DNA of 64,000 bases from Cryptomeria japonica. Taxonomy: Eukaryota; Streptophyta; Pinopsida; Cupressales; Cupressaceae. The notes beneath the pieces are model-generated. The model was given only the letters and a program-made list of their open reading frames with translations, searched no databases and was not told where the DNA came from. Shown piece by piece: positions 41,654-54,024 of this stretch. The first letter of the stretch is position 1. Each line of letters opens with the position of its first letter. The stretch lies in the NCBI RefSeq assembly GCF_030272615.1, contig NC_081406.1, forward strand, positions 216,884,997-216,948,996. The letters run 5' to 3'. The translations under genes and the position numbers were made by a program.

Positions 41654-43262
41654 TTTTATTTATTTTATTTTATCTTATTATTTTTTTTTTCTCTTTTCCA
41701 GGTTAATTTAAATAGATAGAGAGTAGATTTTAAACTTTAAGGATAAAATAAATTAAAATATTAAGTAGTAATGGGGTTCATTCTCAGGAATAAATAACCC
41801 AGAGGGATAAACAATCCAGAGAGAATAACTAGATCCCAGCATAGTGCAGAGGATTGAAAACCAGATGTGTAACTAAAGGTAACTCATATTTTGCTTCCAC
41901 ACAGAGATTAAAATATCCCAGAGAGTAAATCGTTTCCAGCCATGAAAGGTAGATGGATTTATGCAGGCTTATGATTGTATTTCGTTAGTCTGATTTCACT
42001 CTAACATTTACAGGGATAAATTTATTCCTACAGGAGGATTTAATTCATTCAAAACAAGATTTTATTCATAGCAAGGAATATTTTAATTCTACAGCAAGAA
42101 TTTGAAAGACAACATTTTGATTCTTCAAACTGGCAAAATCCAAACTACAGCAAGCAATTGATGGATAATATTTTAATTAACAGTATCCAATCTACAGCAA
42201 GAAATTGAAAGACAATATTTTAAATCTTCAAGCTAACATTATCCAATCTACAGCAAGAAATTGAAGGATAATAATATTATTTAACAGTATCCAATCTACA
42301 GCAAGAAGTTGAAAAACAATATTTTAATTCTTCAACTCATCCACTACAAACAGATTTCAACTAAGTTCAACAATATATTAAACCTTGATCTAACAACAAT
42401 TTTTTTTTTTTTTACAAATGAATCTAATTCCTATCAAAATCTGAAACTAAATTTCTTATCAAGACTCTGAAAAAAAACAATTAATCTAGTTCTCATCAAA
42501 TGATTCTAATCACCTACTTCTTATAAAAATTTGAAACTAATTCTTTCAAGAATCTGAAAACAAAAGAATCTCATTCTCATCAAATGATTCTAATTACCTA
42601 CTTCTTATAAAAATTGAAACTAATTCTTTCAAGAATCTGAAAACAATGAATCTCATTCTCATTAAATGATTCTAATTTCCTAAACAATTTAATCAAATCT
42701 AATTGCAACAAAATAAGATGCATGAAAACTAAATTTGAAAGAACCTGGGTGCTTGGAAATGGTGTAGAATCCTCTATGAATCTTCCTTGATCCTCCAAAC
42801 TTGAAGAGAAGTCCTCCCAAACAAAATCTTAGTTGAAAATGAAAATTGACTACAAAGGAAAATTTTACTTGAAGAATTTCTTATGGAATAGCCAACCACT
42901 CATTTTGAAACTTGTACCTCTTTTATAAAAGAAATTTCAAATTCCCACTACCTAATTTTTAATTGAAAAAAAAAGAGATTCTCTCCCAATTTGGCCTCCA
43001 TGCAAATTGATTAGGCTTAGTGGGAGGAGTTACATGCAAGGGTGGTGGAGAAGCCTCTAGAAGCTTCTTATTCCTCCTACAACATGTGCCTTAATTTGGG
43101 TGAGGGAAATTAAATAACCAATTAAAAATATAAATGTATTTTCCATGTGTGTGTGTGGTTTATTATTTTTATTCCCTTACAATATTCATTCAATAGTTTA
43201 TCCAAAGAAATATAATAGAGTTTTGTATTTAAATCAAAAGGCGATAAAGGAGGGTTGTGACA

Positions 43263-43438
43263 GTGGACATAGTGGAGCCTTGGGGTTTTCCAAGGTGTTT
43301 ATTGGTGTCACTAAACCATTGCTTGAATTGGTGATTGTGTAAGGATCTTTGGAAACATGGATTACCAGTTGAGTTTGTGAGCCTTAGAGGTTGGTTGGTT
43401 CAAGGTCACGCTCCTTCCAGTCTGTTGCCTCCTCGTCA
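43263..43438 (+). repeat. 3' LTR of host chromovirus, piece 3
   Basis: Begins with the duplicated GTGGA and continues CATAGTGGAGCCTTGG as in the 5' LTR at about 19198, ending CCTCCTCGTCA. It is followed by GTCAT, the degenerate right target duplication, and by a piece of the tandem repeat seen at 16791-17731. Confidence 0.85.
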
Positions 43439-43443
43439 GTCAT

Positions 43444-46101
43444 GATGAAGAATGTCAAGGGATCCTATCTAATTGTTAAGTACATGTTTTGGTTTTGGTT
43501 TTAGTTTTGACTTTCATTTTCATTTTCCTTTTTTGTGCTTGCACGATTATTGAAAATAATTTATTTTTTACAAAAATATATAAACTACATAAATTTTAAA
43601 ATAGGCATAAACATAATGTGCCTTAGTCAATGGGTAAATATGCACTCAAATGATTATAATTCAATTCAAAACCATGAACATCTAGCATGAGAAAAACTCT
43701 ACACCACATGTTCATGTGCTTTAAATAGCATACAACTTGAAATATTTTGGTACAAATGAAACCATATGGTTTGACATCTAGTACCATCATATCTACTGTG
43801 TAAAGTGACTATATAAGTTTAACACATGTAACTATCACCTTGTCTACATGATAGAGTGTACCATACTTATGTGCAATCTATCAAAATCACTATTGAAGTA
43901 ATAGTAGATGGTTTCTATATAAATATATAAAATGCATAAGGTGTAACAAAAGAAAAACTAAACAACTATTTGCATACAAAACATAGTATATATCTTTTTC
44001 TATGTTTGTATTGCAAAGTCTTTTATTCTCATTGAATGCAAATTTACGTTATAATCTATGATTTTATTTGCGTATTCTACAAATCATGCTAGTTACAAGC
44101 TAATTTGTAGATTTTTCCTTTAATCCATTTTGAAACTTGATTAGTAGGTTGCACAATCAAGACCATATCATGTGGTATGATTGATTCTCAAATGAAATAA
44201 CATGTATGACCTAATATTGTTGATAGATGGCATCAAGCAAATATTTTTCACTTTAAATATCAAATATAAAAGTAAAGTATGCTCATTGATTATTAAATTA
44301 CATTAGAATAGTGAATGAACATCACAAGTTGAATATTATCACATTTGTAAGAATACATTGCTCTCTTTGGTGGTAGATATTTGACTTCATTGACAAATTT
44401 CAGGATTCACATTTACCATATTTCCATCCCTCTCATTTTATTAAGAAGAGATCTCCTACCCACCATCCGAATTGATATTATAGATTTGTTTGACATCAAA
44501 ACCTACTCGCCTTCATAACCTCACACCAATCACACACCTTTTTTTTTTTACCTCAAATACCAAAAATACAATATAAAACATTTTAAAATCATCCCTATAA
44601 CATTTTTTTTTCCATTTTGCTTGAAATCCACACTCTTTTCAACCTCTCTATACTCTCTTTCTCTATTCCATGGAACAATTTTTGGTAAGTTTTATTAGCT
44701 TCATTATAAAATATATTATGTGTCCTTGCTCCCTAACAAACTTACATTTCAATATAAAATTTCCATAGAATCCAATACTCTTCTAATGTTGTACGGCCTA
44801 CATTTTCGTCTTAGCATATCAAAGTATTACAATTATTAAGCAAGCAATATTTAATGTCAAATGTCTCATACGTGGTCGAGGCAAAATATATTTATATTTT
44901 AAAAAATTAGCTGATTTGGAGGAATATTATGACATAGCTGTTAAATTCGTTGTTGGCATTCAATATTTGACTACCCAATGCGAAAATTTAATTTGTGAAT
45001 TATATGGCAAAATTTAAAATATTACAAGCAATCTAATTAAATAATTTCGCATAGTACCCCTATTCAATCATAGGAAAGCACAACTACATAATAATACATA
45101 TTTATAGTGATCAATTATTAAACCAAGATATATTCGAGATTTATTCAGCAAACAGTCTTCCAAATAAATAAGTATTTTTTAAAGATATGAACAAATCAAT
45201 CTTGCTCTCTATAATAGGATGGTTGTGTTTGATTCTCAAGTAGATTCCCTAAGTACTCTTTTGATTGTTTTGACTTACCATTCTTATATAATAATTATTA
45301 TTTAAATATTTTTTATTTAAATAAAATGATGTTAAAATTTATTAAAATGTATTGTAAAGTTGAAATTTGTATGTTTATGTCAATTTTTATTTAGTTTTGT
45401 GTTTATTGTAAAAGAATGCTTAATACAATTACATAATCATAAATAAGGCAATTTTCTATAAAATTGGATTCATTTTTCTAGCCTTCGTCCATCTTTATGC
45501 AATGCATTGTAATATATTTATTATATTTTATCCATACATGTACAGTTTTCATATTGCTTACATTTATTGCACTCTATATCATTAGACAATTATTACATGC
45601 ATAGAGTTCACTCTTTTATCATGTTAAGTCAATCTTATGGGTACAAGATCAATCTTATCAACAAGAGGCCTACCCTTAAATTTCTAAAAAATTCAAATTT
45701 AAATTCAATTGAATTCCACCCACTTTACTAACTATTGTGTTCCAATGAAGCACACATTTACATGAATATCTTGTGGTATTGTAGTATCTAAAGTTATCCA
45801 ATTTCATTTATTTCATGCCTTCCATTAATTGAATATCCTCATACTCTAGAGAATTCAAAGGGTATTCATTATAGGGATCTTTAGAATTGGTGCACTAAAA
45901 GGAATTAGAATCTACATGAAGTCCGATTATTTGAACTAGTGACATGCTAATAAGGTTTGTCTTTACCAATGATTACCATAAGAGAACATGTTCACCATTT
46001 TTTAGCCCTCTTAGGCATTTGAAGTATTATTCGAATTGAAAGTAAATTAGAACAAAACACATCAAGAAGAGTAGAGAACAAAAATACACAACAAATGAAA
46101 T
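43444..46101. other. AT-rich spacer, no supported gene
   Basis: After a short continuation of the tandem-repeat unit the sequence is AT-rich without open frames of note, LTR ends or RNA-like folds that I can identify. Confidence 0.5.
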
Positions 46102-47365
46102 TGTTGATCAGGCTGAAAGCACCAGAATACTGAGAGGGGGGGTTGAATCAATATTCCCACTTATTTAAAACAATAAACCTTTTACCAATTGAAGTTGTCC
46201 TCACAAATATCAAACTGACTTGACTGAAGTAAAATAGTTCATGCAGAATAAACAAGAAGAACACAACCACAAGATAAACACCAAAATTTGTATGTGGAAA
46301 AACCAAATGGGAAAAACCACAGAGAATGTTAACTCTCAAGAAAATATAACTAGTTATAGTTGCATTTACAAATAGGTGGCTCACTGCTAGATTATACAAA
46401 TAGCTCACTACCAAACTACTCATTAAAGATGCAATAAGAGAGGGCTAACTACCAGAATGCTCACTGCAAGTGAAAAGGTTGAACTGAGAAGTTTTGCATC
46501 TCCAAATGAATGAGATCAGTTCCAAGTTTAAGGTCAAATTACAAATCTCAGATTTTATAGAAGACCTAGTTAGAGATCTCTTCACCATTGTCCCGTAGCA
46601 GGTCCAATAAAGGGCTACTGCACTACCGTGACACTGATTACCTTCCCTATCTGCAACTCTTATATACAATGCTTCTTTCACTACCAACTATCTTCTGCAC
46701 ATCACACACACTCTCTCTTGATCGATGTCTCTATTCACCACTCATGTACATGTATATATATACCAAAGGGTAAAATTATAGAATAGTGTGTCGGCCAAGC
46801 CCAACACGCTATCAATAAGCTCATGTTGGCCTCTGCAATACTTCTACATAATTGCTTTACATACTTCCGATTATCAATGCATATATCGAGATTATCAAAG
46901 AAAGGGCAAGGTTCATCCAGACCCAAGAAAATAGACATATTGTCACACAATTAAGCCCAATATCTCCAAAATGTAGACTCCACATGTACCAAGGAAACCA
47001 CAATTACAAAACTTGAAGAGATACTTCTAATAGCCTTTAAAAATACAAACTCTGGGATACATAATTGATACCGAAATCAACAAGAATTCCTAACACTGAG
47101 ATACTGGGGTCAATGAGAACTCAATGGGACCTCAAAAGGTCAACATCCTAAGTTGTCCATATTGCATAATAACTTTTAACAAAAAACCATAATAAGTGAA
47201 CTAGACATACATACTGACCCATACAATCCTTGCATAACTATAGACATATAACACCCATAACATCCATGACATCCAGAATTATATTTGGGCCTGCATACAT
47301 AGTCTGGTATAGCACCAAATGACTAATTTGACATCAATGACAATATTATTCACACAAGTCTAACA
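46102..47365 (-). repeat. 3' LTR of the 46102 element
   Basis: TGTTGATCAGGCTGAAAG to GTCTAACA, 1,264 bp. Aligned with 51407-52421 plus 55384-55608 (about 1,240 bp), it shows scattered differences throughout. Confidence 0.8.
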
Positions 47366-47500
47366 ATCTCCCCCTTTGTCATTGATGGCAAAACCTATTC
47401 AAAAGATGACTTTGCCAACTCCCCCTTACTCATGTAATTCCTCAAAACCACATTCCTTGAACTCATATTCCTTTCTCCCCCCTTTGACATCAAGGACAAA
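47366..47500 (-). promoter_or_regulatory. Polypurine tracts of the 46102 element
   Basis: Plus-strand ATCTCCCCCTTTGTCATTGATGG directly after the LTR, then CTCCCCCTTACTC and CTCCCCCCTTTGACATCAAGG, the same serial arrangement as in the other copia elements here. Confidence 0.65.
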
Positions 47501-48250
47501 GGATGCCTCTGATGAAAAAGAGAAGAACATGTATATACATCCAAAAATGTGAATCTTACACAAAGAAACTTTCAATTGCTCTTCTTCAGAAATATAAGCT
47601 TTTAATTTTCCTTTAATTTTGGAAGAACTTCCCAAGAACGTATAGCCAATTCTGATACTTACTGAAAGGCTTTTGCACTCAACCAACAAAACAATTGAAT
47701 TTGAAAGGTTATCCAAAGCACTTGGATTCTGCTCATACTCTACTGCATCCTCAAGCAAAACTGAAAAGTATTCTATCTTAGTTTCAACAATTTCCTTAAC
47801 TTTCCAAAACATGCTCACAAAGTCTTCTTTCTACCTTTGCAATAGAAGAATCTTAGGTTGGGGATAATTAACTCTTTTCCTATGCTCACTATCCTTATCA
47901 TTCAGAAAATCAAAAGATTTACCTAGACTTGTCAGTTCGATTTCAATAGGATCAATTTTACCTTTGTGCTTCATAGCTACTATCAGCCAAGAGATACAAT
48001 ATCTATAGATTCTTCTAACATTGCATAAATAATCTCTTAATTATTCTATGTAGATTGACAAGTTATTTTGAGCAATAGTACATTCATTCAGCAAACTTTT
48101 CATAACTAGGCCTTTTTCTTCAATTGACTACTTAGAAATTCTTTCTTTCAGGATCTCAGTCAAGGATTCTGGAAGAAGATTACTAATATCTTCTGGACTA
48201 ATGTTGATTTAAATCAGATGCTCTCAACTCTATCTTGACCAAGGTTAGCC
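47426..48250 (-). pseudogene. Unclassified ORF next to the polypurine tract
   Basis: On the minus strand one frame runs from about 48230 to 47426 with three or four stops; 47426-47818 is open for 130 codons. It includes ISWLIVAMKHKGKIDPIEIE, SLGKSFDFLNDKDSEHRKR and MFWKVKEIVETKIEYFSVLL. It is helical in appearance, with no gag, protease, integrase or RT motif. It occupies the same place in its element, just upstream of the polypurine tracts, as the long ORF at 6683-8485. I cannot show homology between them by eye. Possibly an additional or env-like ORF of the lineage. Confidence 0.4.
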
Positions 48251-48380
48251 ATTTCACTCCAATCTTCTAAATTTTATCTACATTATTAACCAACTTTAAC
48301 AGATTAGACTCATCATCTGAGTCTCCAACTTCCTGTCATTCACTTCTGAAACTCCTCTTGCTGCAGGGGATTCTAGATCC

Positions 48381-48611
48381 TCAATTAGCACAACATTTTC
48401 TACCTTTTTTTCTTTGGTTCTGAAACACCAATAGGAATAAACTGTCTTCTTTCTTCTTTCTAGAAGATGAATCTATAGAACCAAAAGAGAAAGAAATAGA
48501 AATCAGGCCAACTCTCCACCCATCCACAAATGATTTAAAATAATTATTACAAATTTCCTCTCTATTATCCAAACTATTCAGATATCTGAATATTTGTCTT
48601 GCAATCGGCAC
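48381..48611 (-). pseudogene. Small ORF in the 46102 element, unknown
   Basis: 76 codons on the minus strand including FRYLNSLDNREEICNNYF and a basic RKKKEDS/QRKKGRK region. It is probably the upstream part of the ORF at 47426-48250 in another phase after a frameshift. No family recognised. Confidence 0.3.
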
Positions 48612-48911
48612 ACCAGATTCCTAAATGGCATTATCTTTTTTTGGAAGCGATTATAAATAGTACATGACTAAACACACAAGCAATGACCCATACTAGAATG
48701 CATAACTTTTCTCTTTTGTCATCTTGATATTTTCTAACAACAATTTTTTCAGTAATTCACACAAGTCAAATGTTATGTTCTCCATCACAAGCATATATGT
48801 CATATACACTACAATTGTCGAGGTGGCTCCTTCCCTATTTCTGAAATAGACTTCTCAATTGTCACACAAGTTAGTGACCATATAAATTATTTTCTTCATA
48901 ATTGAATAGGG

Positions 48912-50029
48912 TAATGAATACTAAGAGGGGGGGTGAATTAGTATACCCAGTAACCTAAACAAACACTTAAGAAGTTTAACTGTAGACCGGTGTAGTAGGT
49001 TAAACAATAAACTTATTAGAACATAAACAAGTCAAATAGAAAATAAAACATTCACCCATAGAAGTGCAATCACCATAGCACAAGATGTTTTGATGTGGAA
49101 ACCCAAATGGGAAAAACCACGGTGAGTAAAACTCACAAGTCAACTATTTGCAGAATAGAAACCAGACTGGTTAAGGTCTTACAATGTTCTTCACTAGAAT
49201 AGATCTTGTTAGGAATCTAGATCTCTGTTAGGAGATAAGTCCTGTTAGAGACTACCCTATTAAAGGATTTCAGATTCACAACTGTGAACCACCTTGTTAG
49301 AGGATTTACAATAGGTTTGGCTGGGCCTACCTAGTTTTTAGACTTGTCGAAGATATTAGTAATCAACAAGTGAATGATCTAGATAGTAACACAGAATGCT
49401 TGATTAGATCCTTGATGACTCCTTGTTAATGCATTCAAGCATTACTTCAGTCTTCTATGTTTTGCACTCTCAATCTCAGTCACGAGATACCTTTTCTTGA
49501 TCAGACCTAATCTTCTCTCAAAAAATTTTCACACATCAACTTCTCTTCTATATCAAAAACCCTAGACATGATGTCCTTATATAGGAACTTGATTTCATGT
49601 TGGTCCAATAAGATTAGACTACAATTTCCTAGGTACAGTGCATCTAGACACATTTGGTAACACGACACAGAAACACCACCATAGTGTCAGTGGATGATAA
49701 CTCATCACACATTACATGTATGCTTGTTACCTAAATATACCGATCACCGGTTAACAAGTGAATAATGGAAAACTAGAATATAGTGTTCCGCTCAAAAGAT
49801 TAACTGCCACTCATGGTCTTCATTCAGCTTGAGATCTTCATACCGCTTGGGTTCTTTGGTCATACTAAGACCAGTAAGCATTTTCTACACAACACCGATA
49901 GTCTTCAACAAACAAAGACTATACATACAATACTAGTTAGAATAGCTACCGGTTGAGAATAATTCATACATCAAATAAGTGTGTGTCCATTAATGACAAT
50001 CACAACTAAACATCATCAAAATACCAACA
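48912..50029 (-). repeat. Solo LTR (copia type) with TSD TAGGG
   Basis: TAATGAATACTAAGAGGGGGGG (TG changed to TA) to AATACCAACA, 1,118 bp, flanked by TAGGG at 48907-48911 and 50030-50034. It has the AAACCCAAATGGGAAAAACCACGGTG block of the family. It lacks an interior and a second LTR, as left by unequal recombination between LTRs. Confidence 0.75.
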
Positions 50030-50034
50030 TAGGG

Positions 50035-50500
50035 TTTATCCAACATGATGTAGTTATCTTAGACATGACTACGAATTACTTTGATTACCTCTAGATTGTT
50101 AAACCAAGGGAATTCAGTCTATGGAGTCAAACTTTTTCTTTATAATTCTTTAACCCTCTGCAATTCATCATCCTTCAAACCTGCTTCAACAAGTCTGATC
50201 TTCTCCAAGATAAACTCCTCTAAGAGCACTTTGTCCACAATCTGAAATTCTTTTCTACTAGATTATTCGACAATCATTTTTCCTTCTATGATTGCTTCTA
50301 CTACTCACTTTATTGCTGCTCTACTAATTACACTAATCTCAAACAAATATATCTAATATGAAAGAAATTAACTCAAGAACTGATACTTATCTTACTAAAG
50401 ATGCTTCATTAGGGTTTAGTTTCCAATAACTATCTTTTTGATAATGTCACCATGATTCCTCTGATTACCGGATATCACTCAAGCACTATCATGGAAGATG
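50035..50500 (-). pseudogene. Coding remnant between solo LTR and gag-like region
   Basis: The minus strand near 50260-50130 carries a helical run (QIVDKVLLEEFILEKIRLVE, then GLKDDELQRVKEL) with stops on both sides. It is likely part of the element's ORF set; I recognise no family. Confidence 0.25.
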
Positions 50501-51370
50501 AGTGACATGATCCATTTAGATGGGGAGGCTAGAAGATTTTTCTTTTAGATCAAATCTCCCCCTAACCCGAAGCTCTAAACTTAATTTGCCTAAAGTATTC
50601 TGGTACTTTTGGCTCAGTTCCTTTGTTCTCATTCTTCATTCTCTAGACCAAGTTTTCTTTCTTCTTTCATTCATCATTCTTCATTGCACTCTTCTCAATA
50701 TATTTTTCTTCAATTCCTTACTTGCATTGGTTAGCATTATGTCCAATCTAATTTCACTTGAAACAACTAGAAATTTTCTTCTCAAACCTTACCAGATAAT
50801 ATTTTGTATTTGCATTGATTGGGCACATGTTCATAGTTATTGCAATTGTAACAGTGTCCTTGAAAGTTATTTCTTCTTGTTTGCAACAACTGGGTTATAA
50901 TTTTGAGTCACAACATGATTCTTACAAAGGCTTTCTTTATGTCCAAACATCTTGTAACTATAAAATTGAATGCTTCTATAGTTCACTAGCTTGTGTCTAT
51001 AATTTATTGCATTTAAAACAATAGCCATTAAAATATGGGTACCTTTGTGCATTGGGTTGTTGGATCAGTGATCTTCTTGCATTTGATTTCTAATTCTGGG
51101 ATTTCTTCTCATCTTCTGACTTCTTCTCTATATCATCTTTCAATTATTTTATTTTTTAACATTTTGATTTGAGCACACACCACTTTGGAAATTAAATCTG
51201 GTTTTGCTCTCTCAGCTTCAATACACATTCATTTTCTATCTTCACAGTCTCCTTCAGTTCTTCATTCTCTAATTCAATGATTTCAAAATCTTCAAGGGTC
51301 ATCTGAAATTATTCATCCAAGTACATAGGTGTCATGGCTCAACCAACACAAACCTCCCTCAAGAAGTTAA
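50500..51370 (-). pseudogene. Gag-like region with four tandem zinc knuckles
   Basis: Begins about 35 bp after the PBS on the minus strand. A Glu/Lys coiled-coil part (LEDFEIIELENEELKETVK) is followed by four CCHC-type modules: module 1 near 50977-51030 (GYCFKCNKL, H and last C lost), module 2 near 50920-50970 (FYSYKMFGHKESLC, first two C lost), module 3 near 50806-50859 (HCYNCNNYEHVPNQC, complete CX2CX4HX4C), module 4 near 50721-50765 (CFK-stop-N-stop-IGHNANQC, second C now TGA). It has many stops and phase changes. The position and motifs argue for a nucleocapsid-type RNA-binding protein. Confidence 0.55.
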
Positions 51371-51390
51371 GCTTTCCAAGCAAGGGACCA

Positions 51391-51402
51391 AAGCTTTGAT
51401 AC
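51391..51402 (-). promoter_or_regulatory. Primer-binding site of the 46102 element
   Basis: The plus strand GCTTTGATACCA just before AT and the LTR start is TGGTATCAAAGC on the coding strand, one base off the initiator tRNA-Met site. Confidence 0.75.
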
Positions 51403-51406
51403 CAAT

Positions 51407-52421
51407 TGTTGATCAGGTTGAAAGAACTAGAATACTAAGAGGGGGGGGTGAATCAGTATTCTCACTTATTTAAAATAATAAAAAAATTACCAATTGAAGC
51501 TATCCTAAAAAATATCAAACAGACTTGATTAAAGTAAAACAGTTAATGCATGATAAACAAGAAGAACACAAGCAAAAGATAAACACAAGAATTTGTACGT
51601 GGAAAACCCAAATGGGAAAAACCATGGAGAATGTTAACTCTCAGGAAAATATAACTAGTTATAGTTGTGTTTACAAATAGGTAGCTCACTACTAGATTAC
51701 AAAAATAACTCATTGTCGAACTTCTCACTACTGATACAAAAAGAAATGGCTAGTTGTCAGAATTCTCACTACAACCAAAAATGTTGAACTAAGAAGGTTT
51801 GCATCTCCACATACATGAGATCAGTTCCAAGTTTCAGCTCAAACTACAAATCTTAGATTTGATAGAAAATCTGGTTAGAGATCTTAGTACTAGTATTCTA
51901 CAACAGGTTCAGTTTAGGACTACTACAATATTATGACATTGATTACCTTCGTTGTCTACAACTCTCACATACACTACTTCTTTCACTGCCAACTATCTTC
52001 TGTACATCACACACACACTCTCTTTATCGATTTCTCTATTCACCACTAATGTATATGTATATATGTACCGGAGGGTAAAATTATAGAATAGTGTGTTAGC
52101 CAAGCCTCACATATTATAAATAAGCTCATGTTAGCCTCTGCAATACTTCAACACAATTTATTTGCATACTTTTGATTATCAATGCATATACCAAGATTAC
52201 CAAAAAAAGGGCAAGGGTCATCTGAACCGAAGAGAAGAGACCTATTATCACAAGATTAGGCCCAATATCTCCAAAATGTAGACTCCACACATACCAAGGA
52301 AGCTGCAATCACAAAACATGAAGAGATACTTCTGATAGCCATCAAAAATGCAAACTCTATGATACATAATTGATACCAGGATACCGTGGTCAATGAGAAC
52401 TCAATGGGACCTCAAAAGGTC
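51407..52421 (-). repeat. 5' LTR of the 46102 element, piece 1
   Basis: TGTTGATCAGGTTGAAAG to GACCTCAAAAGGTC; the last five bases AGGTC are the target duplication of the mini-element. The left LTR continues here with AACATCCTAAGTTGTCC, which in this copy resumes at 55384. Confidence 0.8.
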
Positions 52422-53585
52422 TGTTGGGATCCAAGAACACTGAGAGGGGGGAGGGTGAATTAGTGTTTTACCAGAATGATTTAATTTGACCTTATTAACA
52501 CAACAACTCAACAACCGATAAACATAAAATAAGATCACAATAAGTAACAATGCAACCACAAAGATGAACACCATAACACAACATATTTATATGTGGAAAA
52601 CCTCAATGAGAAAAACCATGATGGGATTGGAGACCCACAATATCTATCCACTGATCAAATGAATAAATATTACAATAAGGGGCCTACACATGTAGGAAGG
52701 CCAACAGCCTAGAGCACACTACTCATCACAAAAGGAGTGTCACTGACTATAGAAAATATCAGACTACAATCTGGATTGAAGATTGAACTGCAAGTGTAGC
52801 ATCTCCTTTTCCCGAGTATAGTTCTAGTTTAAGCTCAATGCCAGAGGTCTTAAACCTCTTACACAAACCCAATTTGATCACATATGATCGACCAAACCTT
52901 TTGCATATGATTGCAACTTTATTCGCACCCAAATAATACCATAACCCACACACCACAATCTACAAATAGATCTTACATCATATTTATACCAACCCAAGAC
53001 CTAAAAAATTAGGTCGACCACCTAAAAGATAATACAATAAATCCATTACCTAAACCAGCAAACCAATGATAATCCAAGTTGGCCTAAGACCAAAACAACA
53101 TCAACCAAACAGTAAATCTAGCCAGTAACACATCAGGAGCATCCACCAACACGTTTAATAAACTAGTTCATAACCTAACAGAATAAGACTAGACCTCAAA
53201 TATGTCACCATAAGCCAAATGCAACACCACCGATCAACTGGCACATGAACACGATAACCATCAGCATCCTGAAAACCTTCTAGAACCACACCAACATCAC
53301 TTATTGAATCCATCAAAAGATCTTAAATGAAGCTCTACTGGTAGAACCCTTACCAATAAACAAAAGGATTACTAGAACACATGATAGCTTCTAGATCCCC
53401 AAATCTCAAACCAACTGAATGTGACATGCATCAAAATAACATGAATGACTGAACCAAACCAATTCCACCAATTAGAATAAACTAGAGACAAATCTCCTGA
53501 TCATGATCAAAGTCCAACCACTCTACCAGAAACTAGTGTTTCAACATCAATGCAACACATAATCAATTCCTCCATATTTCCAACA
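52422..53585 (-). repeat. 3' LTR of the mini-element
   Basis: TGTTGGGATCCAAGAACACTG to TTCCAACA, 1,164 bp, colinear with 54191-55378. Followed by ATCTTCCCCTTTGGC, the polypurine tract on the coding strand. Confidence 0.8.
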
Positions 53586-54024
53586 ATCTTCCCCTTTGGC
53601 TTTGATGGAAACAATAGATGTGAAAAACATCCAAGTGCCAAGAAGTGCCAAACAAGTCTCCCATAGTGGAAGACATCCAACAAATGATATGTCAATGAAG
53701 TTCTGAAACAATAATCTCTATACCAATTAACCATCCATAGAACTGAACCAAACTCCCTCAATGGGATACAGCCAATCTGAATTTTTTTTCCTCCCCCTTT
53801 GACTTATATCTCTATTAGGCTCTATTTTTCACATGTATATCTCTCCCCCTTTGACATCAATGCTAGAAATTTGACATAAACATCAAAGAAAAACCAGCAA
53901 ACCTCTGAACCACACAGCTGACTACTCCCCCTGAGTAGTAGCATGATCTCATCAATCCATAATGAATAATAATTATGATAATGCATACCGGATTGATGCC
54001 AATTAGCATCACTCAACTCTCAAT

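Larger units (their letters stand above)
31107..43262 (-). mobile_element. Tekay-like chromovirus, near-complete, 3.6-kb LTRs
   Basis: A 12,156-bp minus-strand Ty3/gypsy element with exact duplication GTGGA (31102-31106 and 43263-43267) inside the 3' LTR of the host chromovirus. LTRs 31107-34740 and 39604-43262; PPT 34741-34753; PBS 39590-39601; gag-pol 34814-39454. In the first 470 bases the two LTRs differ at about nine positions, nearly all transitions, so it is by far the youngest insertion of the stack. The gag-pol frame is intact apart from four nonsense codons. Long LTRs, a chromodomain and the gag style suggest the Tekay/Del clade (inference). Confidence 0.9.
39604..43262 (-). repeat. 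5' LTR of the Tekay-like element
   Basis: 3,659 bp, colinear with 31107-34740. The size difference comes mainly from an expanded TA run at about 41619-41650. The GC-rich block (about 41384-41600) and the hairpin are conserved. Many differences from the left copy are C/T or G/A at CpG sites. Confidence 0.9.
17737..43438 (+). mobile_element. Ty3/gypsy chromovirus, host of two later insertions
   Basis: Plus-strand element of about 7.9 kb of its own sequence spread over 25.7 kb. 5' LTR 17737-19371; PBS 19375-19386; gag-pol 19426-23940 ending in a chromodomain; 3' LTR in three pieces (23988-24191, 29837-31106, 43263-43438) separated by a copia element and a Tekay-like element. The three pieces together total about 1.64 kb, equal to the 5' LTR of 1,635 bp. 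The coding region has many stops and frameshifts. It is the oldest member of the stack, since both others lie inside its LTR. Confidence 0.85.

Noticed and set aside
46445-46950. Open frames of 60-80 codons on both strands
   Set aside because: They lie within the copia LTR 46102-47365 and show no motif.
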